Positions 27,506-35,837 are shown, numbered from the stretch's first letter. The stretch: 38,542 nucleotides of DNA from a virus (IMGVR_UViG_3300046462_000707:1-38542), one strand, 5' to 3'. Notes: generated by a model not told the origin, from the letters alone. Numbers and translations: made by a program.

Positions 27506-28191
27506 TGCCGCCGCCCACGCTCAATGCGCCGGGCACCTGGGCAGCGTGGGCCAACAACGCCGCCACGCTGCAGAGCTACGTGGCCGCACCCGACCCGCCC
27601 GGCACGCTCATGTTCCAGGTCCAGAAGCCACCGGGCGGCGCGACCGGCGACAAGGTCAACATCCCCGCCTGCAACGGGCCCAAGTACGTGCGACTGGGCT
27701 ACACCATCACGGGCGAGTGGACCATCGACCCGCTCGATGTGAGCAACGTGGTACCCATCGTTGGTACCCAGGCCGCCACGGGCAAGATCACGCCGCCGGC
27801 GGGCGCCGCCGCGGGCTTGTGGACGCACACGGCCGTGGACTGGGGCGGCAACGAGGGCAAGACCAAGCCGTCGAGCTGGCCAGCCGACGCGATCAACGGG
27901 CAGCCAGGGCCTGGGCGCGGCACACGGCCCCAGGGCACGACCTACGTGGTCATTCCCGCGTCCACGCCGGCGGGGCTGATCACCTGGTCCACCCCAGTGC
28001 CTGGCGATTCGCTGGTCGAATACGGGACCACGACGGCGTACGGCCTGAACAAGTACGACGGCACGTCGGTCACCGCGCACAGCGTGCAGCTCACCGGCCT
28101 GGCCGCGGCGACGCAGTACCACTACCGCGTCAGCACGCTGGGCGCCGGCTTCTACGCCGCCTCGACAGACTTCACCTTCACCACCGCATGA
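27505..28191 (+). CDS. Virion protein with a C-terminal fibronectin-III-like domain
   Basis: A 228-residue protein. Residues 30-75 (PPGTLMFQVQKPPGGATGDKVN, then YVRLGYTITGEWTIDPLD) repeat the module of the preceding gene. A Gly/Pro/Thr linker follows, and the last 80 residues read like an Fn3 domain: LITWSTPVPGDSLVEYGTT, TAHSVQLTGLAAATQYHYRVST, ASTDFTFTT. Ig or Fn3 domains on capsids and tails help phages adhere to surfaces or carbohydrates. A surface-exposed decoration or neck protein is most likely. Confidence 0.65.
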   Translation: MPPPTLNAPGTWAAWANNAATLQSYVAAPDPPGTLMFQVQKPPGGATGDKVNIPACNGPKYVRLGYTITGEWTIDPLDVSNVVPIVGTQAATGKITPPAGAAAGLWTHTAVDWGGNEGKTKPSSWPADAINGQPGPGRGTRPQGTTYVVIPASTPAGLITWSTPVPGDSLVEYGTTTAYGLNKYDGTSVTAHSVQLTGLAAATQYHYRVSTLGAGFYAASTDFTFTTA

Positions 28192-28616
28192 CCGACGCGC
28201 AGCTGGTCCCGGTCTCGGCCCCGCGCGAGGCGCACCGCGATGGGTGCATCTTCGGGCCCGGCTTTTTCCGGATCACGCTGCGCGACGGCGGGCGGCGCTA
28301 CTGCCAGTCGGAAGGCGAGGTCGAGTTCGTGCGCCACCTGCTGCCTGATGGGGCGGTGGTCCGCGTGCAGCGGGATGGGTACTGCCTGGATGGGTACAAC
28401 GGCGGCACGCCCGACGTCGTCGACGCCGAGACGTTCCTGGGCATGTCGCGCGAAGACGCGATCCGCGAGCTGGGCTTCGAAACCGAGGGCGACTACGCGC
28501 GGGCGTACCGTGCCGTCGAGGCCGCGGTGCTCGAACGCGATCGCCTCCAGCACGGTGGCACCCCGCCGAGCATCGTCGTTAAGAAGCACGGCCGCAAGGT
28601 CAACGAGATCACCTGA
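28188..28616 (+). CDS. Hypothetical structural-region protein
   Basis: A 142-residue protein from ATG 28188 (ATGA overlap). The first half is beta-like (GCIFGPGFFRITLRDGGRRYCQSEGEVEFVRHLLPDGAVVRVQRDGYCLDGYNGG). The second half is helical (DAETFLGMSREDAIRELGFETEGDYARAYRAVEAAVLERDRL) with a basic end. Length and place fit a head-tail connector, but no family is recognised. Confidence 0.6.
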   Translation: MTDAQLVPVSAPREAHRDGCIFGPGFFRITLRDGGRRYCQSEGEVEFVRHLLPDGAVVRVQRDGYCLDGYNGGTPDVVDAETFLGMSREDAIRELGFETEGDYARAYRAVEAAVLERDRLQHGGTPPSIVVKKHGRKVNEIT

Positions 28617-28619
28617 GCG

Positions 28620-28808
28620 ATGCAGACCGACACGCTGCAGACCAGCCTCGAGCGCCGCACCGGCGGCCCGTGGACGCACACCGGGCGACTGGTCATCCGT
28701 TTTCAGCTCGATGACGGCACGCTGCATACGGTGACGCTGCCCGACGACCTGGTAGCCCTCCAGGCGCGTCTGGCCGCGCTCGAGGGCCCGCCGCCCGCTG
28801 CTGCATGA
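28620..28808 (+). CDS. Small hypothetical protein
   Basis: A 62-residue protein from ATG 28620. It has a polar N-terminus, a beta segment ([20 protein letters not shown]) and a helix ([15 protein letters not shown]). The stop overlaps the next ATG by four bases. It may chaperone or connect the collagen-like fibre encoded next. No family recognised. Confidence 0.55.
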   Translation: MQTDTLQTSLERRTGGPWTHTGRLVIRFQLDDGTLHTVTLPDDLVALQARLAALEGPPPAAA

Positions 28809-29506
28809 CCGAGACGCCCACCCTCAATCCGCGACAACCCACGCCAGCGCCGCCCTTGCTCCCCATTGGTGGCACCGATGCCCCGCCGCTGGTCCCGCCT
28901 GGCGCGCCGCCGCCGGCACCGACCCCGCCGCTGGACCCGACTTACCCGCCGGCGTGGCAAGGTCCACCAGGTCCGCAAGGACCCACCGGTCCACCTGGTC
29001 CGGCTGGACCACAGGGTGTACCTGGCGTTGCCGGACCCGAAGGCCCGCCCGGTGCGCAGGGCGATCCCGGTCCTGGTCTCGTCTGGCGCGGCACGTGGGA
29101 CTCGGCGCAGGCCTACGCGCTCAACGACGCGGTCTACTACCTCGGCTCGTCGTACGTCACCGTTGCCGACAAACCCGCCGGTAGCCAGTCACCTGCCGTG
29201 GACCCCGACTGGGGCATCATGGCGCGCATCGGCCTCCAGGGGCCCGCCGGTGCTGCGGGCGCCGACGGTGCCCCTGGACCTCAGGGTGCCCAGGGCCCGC
29301 CAGGGCAACCCGGCGTCGGCGTTATCGCCGGCGGCACGACGGGCCAGCTCCTGACCAAGACCAGCGCCACCGACTACGCCACCGCCTGGCAGGACCCCGT
29401 GGTGACGCTCGCGGCGTTCAACGCGCTGATGGCGCGCGTGGCCACGCTCGAGACCCAGGTCGCCGCCATGCCCAACAGCCTCGAAGACCTCAAATACGCG
29501 GGTTGA
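28805..29506 (+). CDS. Collagen-like tail fibre or appendage protein with a carbohydrate-binding module
   Basis: A 233-residue protein. After a Pro-rich leader come two Gly-X-Y blocks, about residues 55-95 ([19 protein letters not shown]) and about 141-170. Between them a domain of about 45 residues ([29 protein letters not shown]) has the W-x-Y-x-G pattern of CBM5/12-type carbohydrate-binding modules. The C-terminus is a short helical trimerisation-like segment ([19 protein letters not shown]). Collagen repeats in phages form rigid trimeric rods in appendages. With its binding module this is probably a fibre that touches the host or environmental glycans. Confidence 0.8.
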   Translation: MTETPTLNPRQPTPAPPLLPIGGTDAPPLVPPGAPPPAPTPPLDPTYPPAWQGPPGPQGPTGPPGPAGPQGVPGVAGPEGPPGAQGDPGPGLVWRGTWDSAQAYALNDAVYYLGSSYVTVADKPAGSQSPAVDPDWGIMARIGLQGPAGAAGADGAPGPQGAQGPPGQPGVGVIAGGTTGQLLTKTSATDYATAWQDPVVTLAAFNALMARVATLETQVAAMPNSLEDLKYAG

Positions 29507-29508
29507 TC

Positions 29509-30549
29509 ATGCCGACACTTGCTGCGTACCGATCCACCTTCAGCGTCGAGTGCGGGCCCTATATCGGGCCAGAGAGCTATGACGTACGCGCCACCAGCGG
29601 CTCGAGCTACTCGGAGCTGTTCTGCTCGGCGTACCCGATCAAGAGCGGAATTCCGCAGCAGGACTCGCTGATCGACCGTCCACTGTTCCGTCCGAACGCG
29701 GTCGAGCCCGGCGACAGAAATCGGTACATCAAGGGCTACACGCCCGACCAGGGTCTGATCGAGCCGGACCTGGACTGGACCAATCCGCCGATCGCCGACC
29801 CCGGCCTCGGCACGCGCTACACCGATCTGGAGGCCTTCACCTACAACGGCCTGGAGCTGATGACCTACGAGGAGCTCGAGAACACCGGCCTGGCCGGCTT
29901 CGGCGAGCGGTTCGAGGTCCTGGGTCCGTTCGACGTGCCGACGACGCACCGCCTGATCAACGACGGGCTGAAGCAGTGCTGGCTGATCGTCGAGGTGGCG
30001 TGTGTCCCGACGCCGCTCAAGTCGCGCCACAACCTGTCGGTGGTCTGCCCCTGGCTGCAGGACCCCAACGACGTGCTGCAGGTCGGCGTGATCAAGAATT
30101 ACATCGACCGCGACCTGACCGACCCGTTCGAAAACGTGGTCCGGGGCATGGTCGAGCGCGACGGCGGGGACTTCTACCTCAACACGGGCACCTCCACCTT
30201 CCTGGAGGATGAGGTGCTCTGGCTGCGCGTGCTCAAGCGCGCCTACGACCACTGCCGCACCAGCGGCGGCACCTTCGGGGAGCAGCAGGGCCTGGTGCTC
30301 GAGACGGATGAGGCGCCGTGTGAGCGGGACTGGGTCGCCTCGGCGGCACTGGTGGTCGCCTGGCGGCGCTACGCGCACATGCTCGAGCCGCAGGCCAACC
30401 AGCGCCTGATCCGCGACCAGGCGGCCGCGGCGGCGTGGTTCACCGACCGTTGCCGCGAGCACTTCACCGCACCGTTGCCGGGTCGCACCCTGCGACGTCG
30501 GCGCTACTTCGGGCCGCCGCGCCAGCTCGCAGGGCAGTACTGGGGGTAA
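29509..30549 (+). CDS. Tail or head-tail connector protein
   Basis: A 346-residue protein with ATG 29509; a TTG at 29503 would add two residues. The sequence mixes acidic loops and helices: RYTDLEAFTYNGLELMTYEELENTGLAGFGERF, TTHRLINDGLKQCWLIVEVACVP, and a helical end (AALVVAWRRYAHMLEPQANQRLIRDQAAAAAWF). DGLKQCW and the long terminal helices resemble gatekeeper-like tail-tube adaptor proteins of short-tailed phages. Position after the fibre and before the propeller-like protein supports a tail role. Homology is not certain. Confidence 0.55.
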   Translation: MPTLAAYRSTFSVECGPYIGPESYDVRATSGSSYSELFCSAYPIKSGIPQQDSLIDRPLFRPNAVEPGDRNRYIKGYTPDQGLIEPDLDWTNPPIADPGLGTRYTDLEAFTYNGLELMTYEELENTGLAGFGERFEVLGPFDVPTTHRLINDGLKQCWLIVEVACVPTPLKSRHNLSVVCPWLQDPNDVLQVGVIKNYIDRDLTDPFENVVRGMVERDGGDFYLNTGTSTFLEDEVLWLRVLKRAYDHCRTSGGTFGEQQGLVLETDEAPCERDWVASAALVVAWRRYAHMLEPQANQRLIRDQAAAAAWFTDRCREHFTAPLPGRTLRRRRYFGPPRQLAGQYWG

Positions 30550-30552
30550 GCC

Positions 30553-30747
30553 GTGACGATGCAAGCCAACGATGAATACTTCGGGCGGATTTGCTACGAA
30601 GCGTACGCAACGCAGACCGGCGGCAGGAGCCTGGTCACCGGTGACGAACTGGTGCCCTGGGAAGGTCTCGGCGACGAGCTCAAGGCGGCGTGGATCGCCG
30701 CGGCGCAGACGGTGCGCGCCCAGGCCACGGTGAGGCAGATCGAGTGA
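30553..30747 (+). CDS. Conserved small phage protein (EAYA...TGG type)
   Basis: A 64-residue protein from GTG 30553; ATG 30559 is also possible. FGRICYEAYATQTGGRSLVTGDELVPWEGLGDELKAAWIAAAQTVR matches a small family, usually 50-70 residues, found across actinophage and other genomes with no known function. It overlaps the next gene by four bases (GTGA). Confidence 0.65.
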   Translation: MTMQANDEYFGRICYEAYATQTGGRSLVTGDELVPWEGLGDELKAAWIAAAQTVRAQATVRQIE

Positions 30748-32693
30748 GCCTGTACGCCAAGCGCGAGCCGTGGCCGTTCACGCTGAAGATCTCGGGGAAT
30801 GGCTTCATGCTCGGCTCAGCAGGACCTGGCCAGCCGGCGCTGCTGAGCTCCAAGGCCGAGGACATCAGCAAGGTCGACCCGCCCGACTACTCGTATGCCA
30901 ACCTCAGCCCGCTGGCGGACCGCGAGGAGCCGTACGAGGCGCTGACGATGGGCCTCGGCCTGCGCACCCAGCACAAGTGGGCCGACCACCGCTACGCCGA
31001 GGCGATGGGCGTCGACCTGAGCGTGTGGCCGTGGTGCAAGGGGCCCGAGGTCCTCGACTCGAGCGGGGCGGCGAACGGGGAGATCGTCGACTTTTTCGAG
31101 CTGGGCGGCACGCTCTACGCCGCGGGCGGCAGCCAGGTGCTGCGCTACACGCCCGGCACCAACACCTGGGCGGTCGCCCACGACTTCGGCGCTGGCCACA
31201 CCATCGTCGCCGCGGTGGTCTTCGCCTCCAACTTCGACGGCGTCGCACGCGTGTGGGTCGGTTTCGGTAACGGCGTGCTGGCGCAGTACTCGAGCGACGG
31301 CACCGCGTGGACGGCGATGGCGAGCTTCGGCGCGCTGGCGTTCATCAAGATCGGCCGCGAGTGGTGGTGGGCCGACGGCACCAATCTGCTGAGAAAATGC
31401 GATACCAACGCCGACCCGACCAACGAGGCTAACTACACGGCGCTGATCTTCCGCGTGGGCGATATGAGCGCGCCAATCACGGGCCTGATGGCCACCGCCG
31501 GTGGCGTGCTGATCGTGGCCAAGACCGACGGCCTGTACACCCTCGACCAGCTGGGCGACGACCATCCGCTGTTTCCGTTCCTGCAGTTCGCGCCCAACGT
31601 GCGCAACGGCACGTGCCGCGGCCAGTTCATCAACGACCTGTACTTCGGCTACGGCACCAACCTGAACCGCGTGGGCACCGACCTGGCGCTCGAGGAGATC
31701 GGGCCCGAGCGGCTGCCGGACTATGACGGGCCGGTTCGCGGCCAGGTGACGTGCTTCGCCGGCGTCGGCAACATGTTTGCCTACGCTGGGCTCTGGAATC
31801 CTGACACACAGACGTCGTACCTGCTGAAGTTCGGCGCCTTCATCACCCAAGGCACCTTCTCGTCGTACGAGACGCTCTCGAACGTGCTGGCCAGCCCGGA
31901 GCGCATCGACGCGTGGCACGGCAGCCTGAACGATGGCTGGGCGGGCAAGTACCCCTCGCGCATGTGGACCACCGCGCTGGGCGCGCCGGGCGGCCACACC
32001 TTCACCCTGATCGGCTTTTCGAACGGCAGCGTGGCGCGCCTGCTCAACCCGTGCGTCTACAACCCGCTGGCGTGCAGCGTCTATCGCTTCAGCGTTGGCG
32101 ACGACTGGGTGCGCCTGCCGCTCTGGAACGGCACGTACGCCGCCAGCCGCAAGACGCTGCGCTCCTGGGGCGTCACCGGGCCCAGGATCGACGCTAACAA
32201 CTACCTGACGCTCGAGTACCGCACCGACCCGGCGCAGACGACGTGGACGGACCTGGGCTACCAGTTCAGCCACGGCACATTTGACCGTCAGGCGTTCCCC
32301 GTCGGCACCGTGGCCATCCTGGCCCAGTTCCGCGTGCACCTCCACAACACGGACGCCACCGCCTCGCCCGCGGTCAGTTCGGTGTCGATCGGGCACGCGC
32401 TGCGGCCATCGCGAATCATGACCTTCGAGGGCGACATCCTGTGCGCCGACGGCATCATGCGGCGCGACGGGGTGATGATGCGCAAAGGGCGGCTCCAGAT
32501 CCGGAGCGAGGTGGAGGCCGCGGTGGACGATCCCGGCGCGGTGGCGGTGGTGCTGCCGGACGAGACGAACACCTACCTGTCGATTGTCGATTACCGCGTC
32601 GGCCAGGCCTTTGACGAGGTCGGGCGGCAGTGGCGAGGGAGCCTGCACATCAAGGCTGTGCAGTGGACGGCGGTCGAGCCGCCGCCGAGTTAG
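30744..32693 (+). CDS. Large beta-rich tail protein, propeller-like
   Basis: A 649-residue protein from GTG 30744. It contains repeating short beta blades: IVDFFELGGTLYAAGGSQVLRY, FDGVARVWVGFGNGVLAQYSSDGTAW, EWWWADGTNLLRKC, GGVLIVAKTDGLYTL. After residue 430 a beta-sandwich-like part carries FTLIGFSNGSVARLLN and YLTLEYRTDPAQTTWTDLGY. This layout resembles propeller-shaped tail hub or DNA-stabilising proteins of short-tailed phages. Trp-rich strands suit stable virion assembly. It is the largest gene of the tail block, and the fibre gene follows. The exact family is uncertain. Confidence 0.6.
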   Translation: MSLYAKREPWPFTLKISGNGFMLGSAGPGQPALLSSKAEDISKVDPPDYSYANLSPLADREEPYEALTMGLGLRTQHKWADHRYAEAMGVDLSVWPWCKGPEVLDSSGAANGEIVDFFELGGTLYAAGGSQVLRYTPGTNTWAVAHDFGAGHTIVAAVVFASNFDGVARVWVGFGNGVLAQYSSDGTAWTAMASFGALAFIKIGREWWWADGTNLLRKCDTNADPTNEANYTALIFRVGDMSAPITGLMATAGGVLIVAKTDGLYTLDQLGDDHPLFPFLQFAPNVRNGTCRGQFINDLYFGYGTNLNRVGTDLALEEIGPERLPDYDGPVRGQVTCFAGVGNMFAYAGLWNPDTQTSYLLKFGAFITQGTFSSYETLSNVLASPERIDAWHGSLNDGWAGKYPSRMWTTALGAPGGHTFTLIGFSNGSVARLLNPCVYNPLACSVYRFSVGDDWVRLPLWNGTYAASRKTLRSWGVTGPRIDANNYLTLEYRTDPAQTTWTDLGYQFSHGTFDRQAFPVGTVAILAQFRVHLHNTDATASPAVSSVSIGHALRPSRIMTFEGDILCADGIMRRDGVMMRKGRLQIRSEVEAAVDDPGAVAVVLPDETNTYLSIVDYRVGQAFDEVGRQWRGSLHIKAVQWTAVEPPPS

Positions 32694-32700
32694 GAGCGCT

Positions 32701-33705
32701 ATGGCACGCGGCACATCCGTCAACTACACCGGTGCACTTTCGTTCACGTACGCCACCACCGGGCCCGACCTGTTCAAGATGACAGACGTGCAGAGCCTGG
32801 CCCAGGCGGTCGAGCTGCACACCCACGACGCTGCGGGCAAGGGGCTCGGCGTGGCCGGTACGGCGATCAAGACCGCCATCGACATGCCGGACTGGTTCCG
32901 TTCGACGGGTCACACCTCCGCGTATCCAGCAGCCGGTCAGGGGCTCGAGATGTTCTACGAGCCAGGTTCTGGCGGCCTCGGCATCGTGCAGGCTTACAAC
33001 CGCGGCGCCTCGCAGTTCATGCCGCTCCAGCTCATGGGCAGCAGTGTCGGGCTGTACGCGGGCGCCGGCTCCGCGGCACTCACCATCTCGAACACCGGCA
33101 CCACGGTGCTCAGCTTCCCAGTGACGTGCAATCAGGACCTGGCCGTGGGCGGCGCGACGCATCTGACAGGCCAGCTCACCTGTAACGGCATCACGTGCGC
33201 TGGCATCAACTCCAGTGCCGCCGTCAGCGTCACCGGCAACTTCAGCGCGAGCGGCACCGCGACCGTGGGCAACCTGACGACCACCGGCACGGCGTCGGTG
33301 GGCGCACTGACCACGCCCAATGCGGTCAGCGCGGGTCAGTACAACATCGGCACCGGTGGTTCGTACATCCTGCCGCTCAACCCGTCGATCCGCTACATGT
33401 CCATGGGGGGCGGTGAGCACTCGTTCGAGGCGCTGAGCGGCAACAGCCAGGTCCGCACCAACAACCTGGTCGTCACCAACCAGGTCATCGGCAACCTGGT
33501 GCATAGCGGCGCCATGATTGCGCTGGGGCCGGCGGTCTCCAGCGGGGGCCTGTGCATCGGCTCTGAGGTCGGCCAGGGCAATGGTGCTGCTTCAGTGTTG
33601 CCATTGCAGAGGGGCACTGGATTCGGACCCGCGGGCGGCGCTGGCGTGGGTTGGGTGAAGTTCATGGTTGGCGCCACCGTCTGCTACTTCCCGTACTGGA
33701 ACTAA
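32701..33705 (+). CDS. Tail fibre / receptor-binding protein
   Basis: A 334-residue protein with ATG 32701 and GGAG five to eight bases upstream; the open frame extends further left but the earlier part is shadow. The N-terminal anchor (VQSLAQAVELHTHDAAGKG) resembles fibre N-termini. The middle is Gly/Ser/Thr-rich with repeated short strands (SVTGNFSASGTATVGNLTTTGTASVGALTT), a beta-helix or triple-spiral shaft. The C-terminus is aromatic (GWVKFMVGATVCYFPYWN), typical of a compact receptor-binding tip. It closes the structural block. Confidence 0.7.
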   Translation: MARGTSVNYTGALSFTYATTGPDLFKMTDVQSLAQAVELHTHDAAGKGLGVAGTAIKTAIDMPDWFRSTGHTSAYPAAGQGLEMFYEPGSGGLGIVQAYNRGASQFMPLQLMGSSVGLYAGAGSAALTISNTGTTVLSFPVTCNQDLAVGGATHLTGQLTCNGITCAGINSSAAVSVTGNFSASGTATVGNLTTTGTASVGALTTPNAVSAGQYNIGTGGSYILPLNPSIRYMSMGGGEHSFEALSGNSQVRTNNLVVTNQVIGNLVHSGAMIALGPAVSSGGLCIGSEVGQGNGAASVLPLQRGTGFGPAGGAGVGWVKFMVGATVCYFPYWN

Positions 33706-33716
33706 AGGAGCACACA

Positions 33717-34019
33717 ATGCCCGCTGGAATCCCCGTAGACCGATATAGCCTGGATCAGCAATCCGGCAACCTGGCACGCGCGATCGAGCAATTCGCCAAT
33801 CAGGCGCTGCAATTCAAGCAGTATCTGGACGCCACGCCCGACGCGACACTGCTCGAGCCCCCGTTCAGCTATGAGCAGGCGGACGTGGACAACATCAAGA
33901 GCGCCGCGACCGACATGGCCACCGTCGCCAGCGTCTACAAGGGCCTCGTAGACCACACGCCGGCGAGCGACCTGGGTGTGTTCTCGCGGCGGCTGATGGG
34001 TTTGTACCTGGGGGGCTGA
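33717..34019 (+). CDS. Small hypothetical protein before the lysis genes
   Basis: A 100-residue protein from ATG 33717 with AAAGGAG seven bases upstream. It is helical: NLARAIEQFANQALQFKQYLDATPD, EQADVDNIKSAATDMATVASVYKGLVDH, and a closing FSRRLMGLYLGG. It may be a fibre chaperone or a virion protein. The strong ribosome binding site suggests good expression. No family recognised. Confidence 0.6.
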   Translation: MPAGIPVDRYSLDQQSGNLARAIEQFANQALQFKQYLDATPDATLLEPPFSYEQADVDNIKSAATDMATVASVYKGLVDHTPASDLGVFSRRLMGLYLGG

Positions 34020-34288
34020 TGCCACGCATTGAGTCGCAGACGCAGCTCCGCGCGCTCGAGTTGCGCTACGCCGCGGTGCAGGGCGCGCTCCAGCTCGCGC
34101 AGCTCGTCCAGAACGACGCCCAGGACCTGGTCAAGAGTTACCTCGAGGCGGTTGCCTTCGCCGCGGGCATCGATCTGGGCCAGGGCGATCGCGTCACCGT
34201 CAACTGGTCCAGCGGCGAGGTTGAGGTCGAACCGCCGGTGGTGCCGCAGTTCGGCGAGCTCGTCGCCAACGGGGTGGCCCACGAGTGA
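34019..34288 (+). CDS. Small helical hypothetical protein
   Basis: An 89-residue protein from ATG 34019 (TGATG). The first 60 residues are a long helix (ESQTQLRALELRYAAVQGALQLAQLVQNDAQDLVKSYLEAVAFAAGI), followed by a beta strand with DRVTVNWSSGEVEVEPP. It is coupled to the previous gene and to the next. Role unknown; it may act as a chaperone or spanin-like partner, but no membrane anchor is present. Confidence 0.55.
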   Translation: MPRIESQTQLRALELRYAAVQGALQLAQLVQNDAQDLVKSYLEAVAFAAGIDLGQGDRVTVNWSSGEVEVEPPVVPQFGELVANGVAHE

Positions 34289-34482
34289 CCGACACCGACA
34301 CGACGGCCCAGATCACGCAGCTCCAGCAGCAGCAAGCGCTCACCGTCCAGGCACTCGTGGCCGCGCTGGCCGGGCGCTGGACCGGCGCCGGGTCGGTGGA
34401 AGCCTACCTGTACGCCATTGATCCGGCGCTGCAGGGGCAGCTCACCTCGGACCCGCCCGTGGTGCAGAGCGAACAGACGTGA
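34285..34482 (+). CDS. Stand-alone copy of the endolysin N-terminal domain
   Basis: A 65-residue protein from GTG 34285. ITQLQQQQALTVQALVAALAGRWTGAGSVEAYLYAIDP is clearly related to residues 7-46 of the next protein (ITQLQAQQALTVETLRAMLEGHWTGEPPTVEALLLAINP). A stand-alone copy next to a fused copy suggests a duplication. The small protein may associate with the enzyme, as seen for phage endolysins that combine with an extra binding-domain protein. Function otherwise unknown. Confidence 0.65.
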   Translation: MTDTDTTAQITQLQQQQALTVQALVAALAGRWTGAGSVEAYLYAIDPALQGQLTSDPPVVQSEQT

Positions 34483-35144
34483 CCGCGGCGGCGGACATCA
34501 CCCAGCTCCAGGCGCAGCAGGCGCTCACGGTCGAAACCCTGCGCGCCATGCTCGAGGGGCACTGGACGGGCGAGCCGCCGACGGTCGAGGCGCTGCTGCT
34601 GGCGATCAACCCGACGCTCGCGCCGCTGCGGACGGTCGACTACCTGCTCACTTCAGAGGTGGGCGAGCATATCGGCCCGGATTGGTGGCGACAGTACGAC
34701 CCCAACACGTACATGCCGCAGCAAACAGCGTCGTGGACGTGCTCGGCGTGCAGCCTGGCGTGGGTCGAGCGCGCCACCGGGGTCAACCCCAACGCCGACG
34801 AGTGGAGTGCGGTCGCCGAGATTGGCCAGCCCAACAACATCAACCCGACGTATGGCCTGATGGACGGATCCGGCGCCCAGCTGCAGCGCGTGCTGCGCGA
34901 CTACGGTGTGCCGTCGAATCAGGGCTGGCTCAATTTCGACACCGCGTACGCGATCTATAGCGGCACGGCGGGGTGCATGTCTGGCGGCAACTGGTACCAC
35001 TGGGTCGGCGTCCGCGGCGTGATTGACGACAAGCTCTGGATCGCAAATTCAGCGCTTGGCTACAAAAACGTCGGGGACACGCTAACGCGGGAGCAGTTCA
35101 ACGCCCTGGGCCCCTTTTCGTGTGTCTACCTCGACAACGCGTGA
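34479..35144 (+). CDS. Cysteine-peptidase-like endolysin candidate
   Basis: A 221-residue protein from GTG 34479. Residues 1-50 are the helical repeat domain shared with the preceding gene. From about residue 70 the protein shows a papain-like C39/CHAP-style layout: QQTASWTCSACSLAWVERATG with a likely nucleophile Cys, MSGGNWYHWVGVRGVID with the His, and LWIANSALGY with an Asn, the usual Cys-His-Asn order. Such enzymes cut peptide bonds in peptidoglycan. Four tiny membrane genes follow directly, making this the lysis cassette. A second cysteine (CSAC) leaves the nucleophile ambiguous. Confidence 0.6.
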   Translation: MTAAADITQLQAQQALTVETLRAMLEGHWTGEPPTVEALLLAINPTLAPLRTVDYLLTSEVGEHIGPDWWRQYDPNTYMPQQTASWTCSACSLAWVERATGVNPNADEWSAVAEIGQPNNINPTYGLMDGSGAQLQRVLRDYGVPSNQGWLNFDTAYAIYSGTAGCMSGGNWYHWVGVRGVIDDKLWIANSALGYKNVGDTLTREQFNALGPFSCVYLDNA

Positions 35145-35147
35145 TGT

Positions 35148-35333
35148 GTGAGCATCTGGCCCGACTTCCTTTTGTTCCTGGCCGACTGGCTGGGGAAGCA
35201 CGGGCTGCCGACCATCGCCGGGTTTGTCGGCGGCGTCGCGGGGGCTGAGGTCCGTGCTCGATGGATCAGCCGCCGCAACTCGACCCCGACCATGCGGTCA
35301 TCCTCGAATGGCGAGGACTCAAGGTCACCCTGA
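35148..35333 (+). CDS. Small membrane-active protein overlapping the next gene
   Basis: A 61-residue protein from GTG 35148. The first 40 residues (SIWPDFLLFLADWLGKHGLPTIAGFVGGVAGAEV) hold one hydrophobic helix and a glycine-rich second stretch. The tail is basic and Ser-rich. It overlaps the next gene by 73 bases in a different frame, so a shorter product or a holin/antiholin-like pair is possible. Confidence 0.5.
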   Translation: MSIWPDFLLFLADWLGKHGLPTIAGFVGGVAGAEVRARWISRRNSTPTMRSSSNGEDSRSP

Positions 35334-35494
35334 CCCTGGCGCGGCTGGTCGCGGGTTTCTGGCTGACCCTGTTTATCGGTGGTGGCTGCTTCGCCATCCT
35401 GCTGGGCAGTGACAAGCCCGTTGAAGAGCAGGCGGCGATTGCCATCCTGTCGTCGGTGACCACGGCATGGATCACCGCGCTGACGCGCCGATGA
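35261..35494 (+). CDS. Holin-like two-helix membrane protein
   Basis: A 77-residue protein from ATG 35261. After a polar N-terminus with DPDHAVILEWRGLKVTL there is a membrane helix (LVAGFWLTLFIGGGCFAILLG), a short acidic loop (SDKPVEEQ) and a second helix (AAIAILSSVTTAWITAL) ending in basic residues (TRR). Size, loop charge and place after the endolysin fit a class II holin. The start lies inside the previous gene, the stop overlaps the next ATG. Confidence 0.6.
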   Translation: MDQPPQLDPDHAVILEWRGLKVTLTLARLVAGFWLTLFIGGGCFAILLGSDKPVEEQAAIAILSSVTTAWITALTRR

Positions 35495-35670
35495 CCGACC
35501 AGCACCTGGAGCTCGCCAAGCTGGTGGTCACCGCGGTCATGGCGGTCGTGCTGATCGTCGCGATGACGTGGATCGTGGTCAGCCCGAACACGGACGAGGC
35601 GGCGATCAAGGGCGCGCTGGTCATCGTCGGCAGCGCCGTAGGTTTTATCTTCGGGAGGGAAACACGCTGA
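35491..35670 (+). CDS. Holin-like two-helix membrane protein
   Basis: A 59-residue protein from ATG 35491 (ATGA). Helix one is LVVTAVMAVVLIVAMTWIVV, then the acidic loop SPNTDEAAIKG, and helix two ALVIVGSAVGFIFG ends in RETR. It is shaped like the preceding protein but with different sequence. It may be the holin, with a neighbour as antiholin or auxiliary. The order cannot be settled from sequence. Confidence 0.6.
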   Translation: MTDQHLELAKLVVTAVMAVVLIVAMTWIVVSPNTDEAAIKGALVIVGSAVGFIFGRETR

Positions 35671-35837
35671 TGCAGAACCGTCCGGGCCTACCCGCCTACC
35701 CGATCGCGCGCTCGTGGCTTGGTGCAATCATCAGCCTGATCGTGCTCGTCCTGGACGTCGTGTTCCTCGCGACCGGCCAAATGGAGCTCAAGACCGGCCT
35801 GCTCATCGGCGGCCTGGCGCTGGCTTACTTGCTCTAA
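35670..35837 (+). CDS. Holin-like two-helix membrane protein
   Basis: A 55-residue protein from ATG 35670 (TGATG). Helix one is LGAIISLIVLVLDVVFLATG, a short loop with MELK, then helix two TGLLIGGLALAYLL at the very C-terminus. It is the last rightward gene of the late operon and is followed by the structured region at 35838-35960. Likely part of a multi-component membrane lysis set. Confidence 0.6.
   Translation: MQNRPGLPAYPIARSWLGAIISLIVLVLDVVFLATGQMELKTGLLIGGLALAYLL

Noticed and set aside
30816-32723. 635-codon open frame on the minus strand
   Set aside because: Antisense to the propeller-like tail gene, with the same shadow composition and no recognisable motif.
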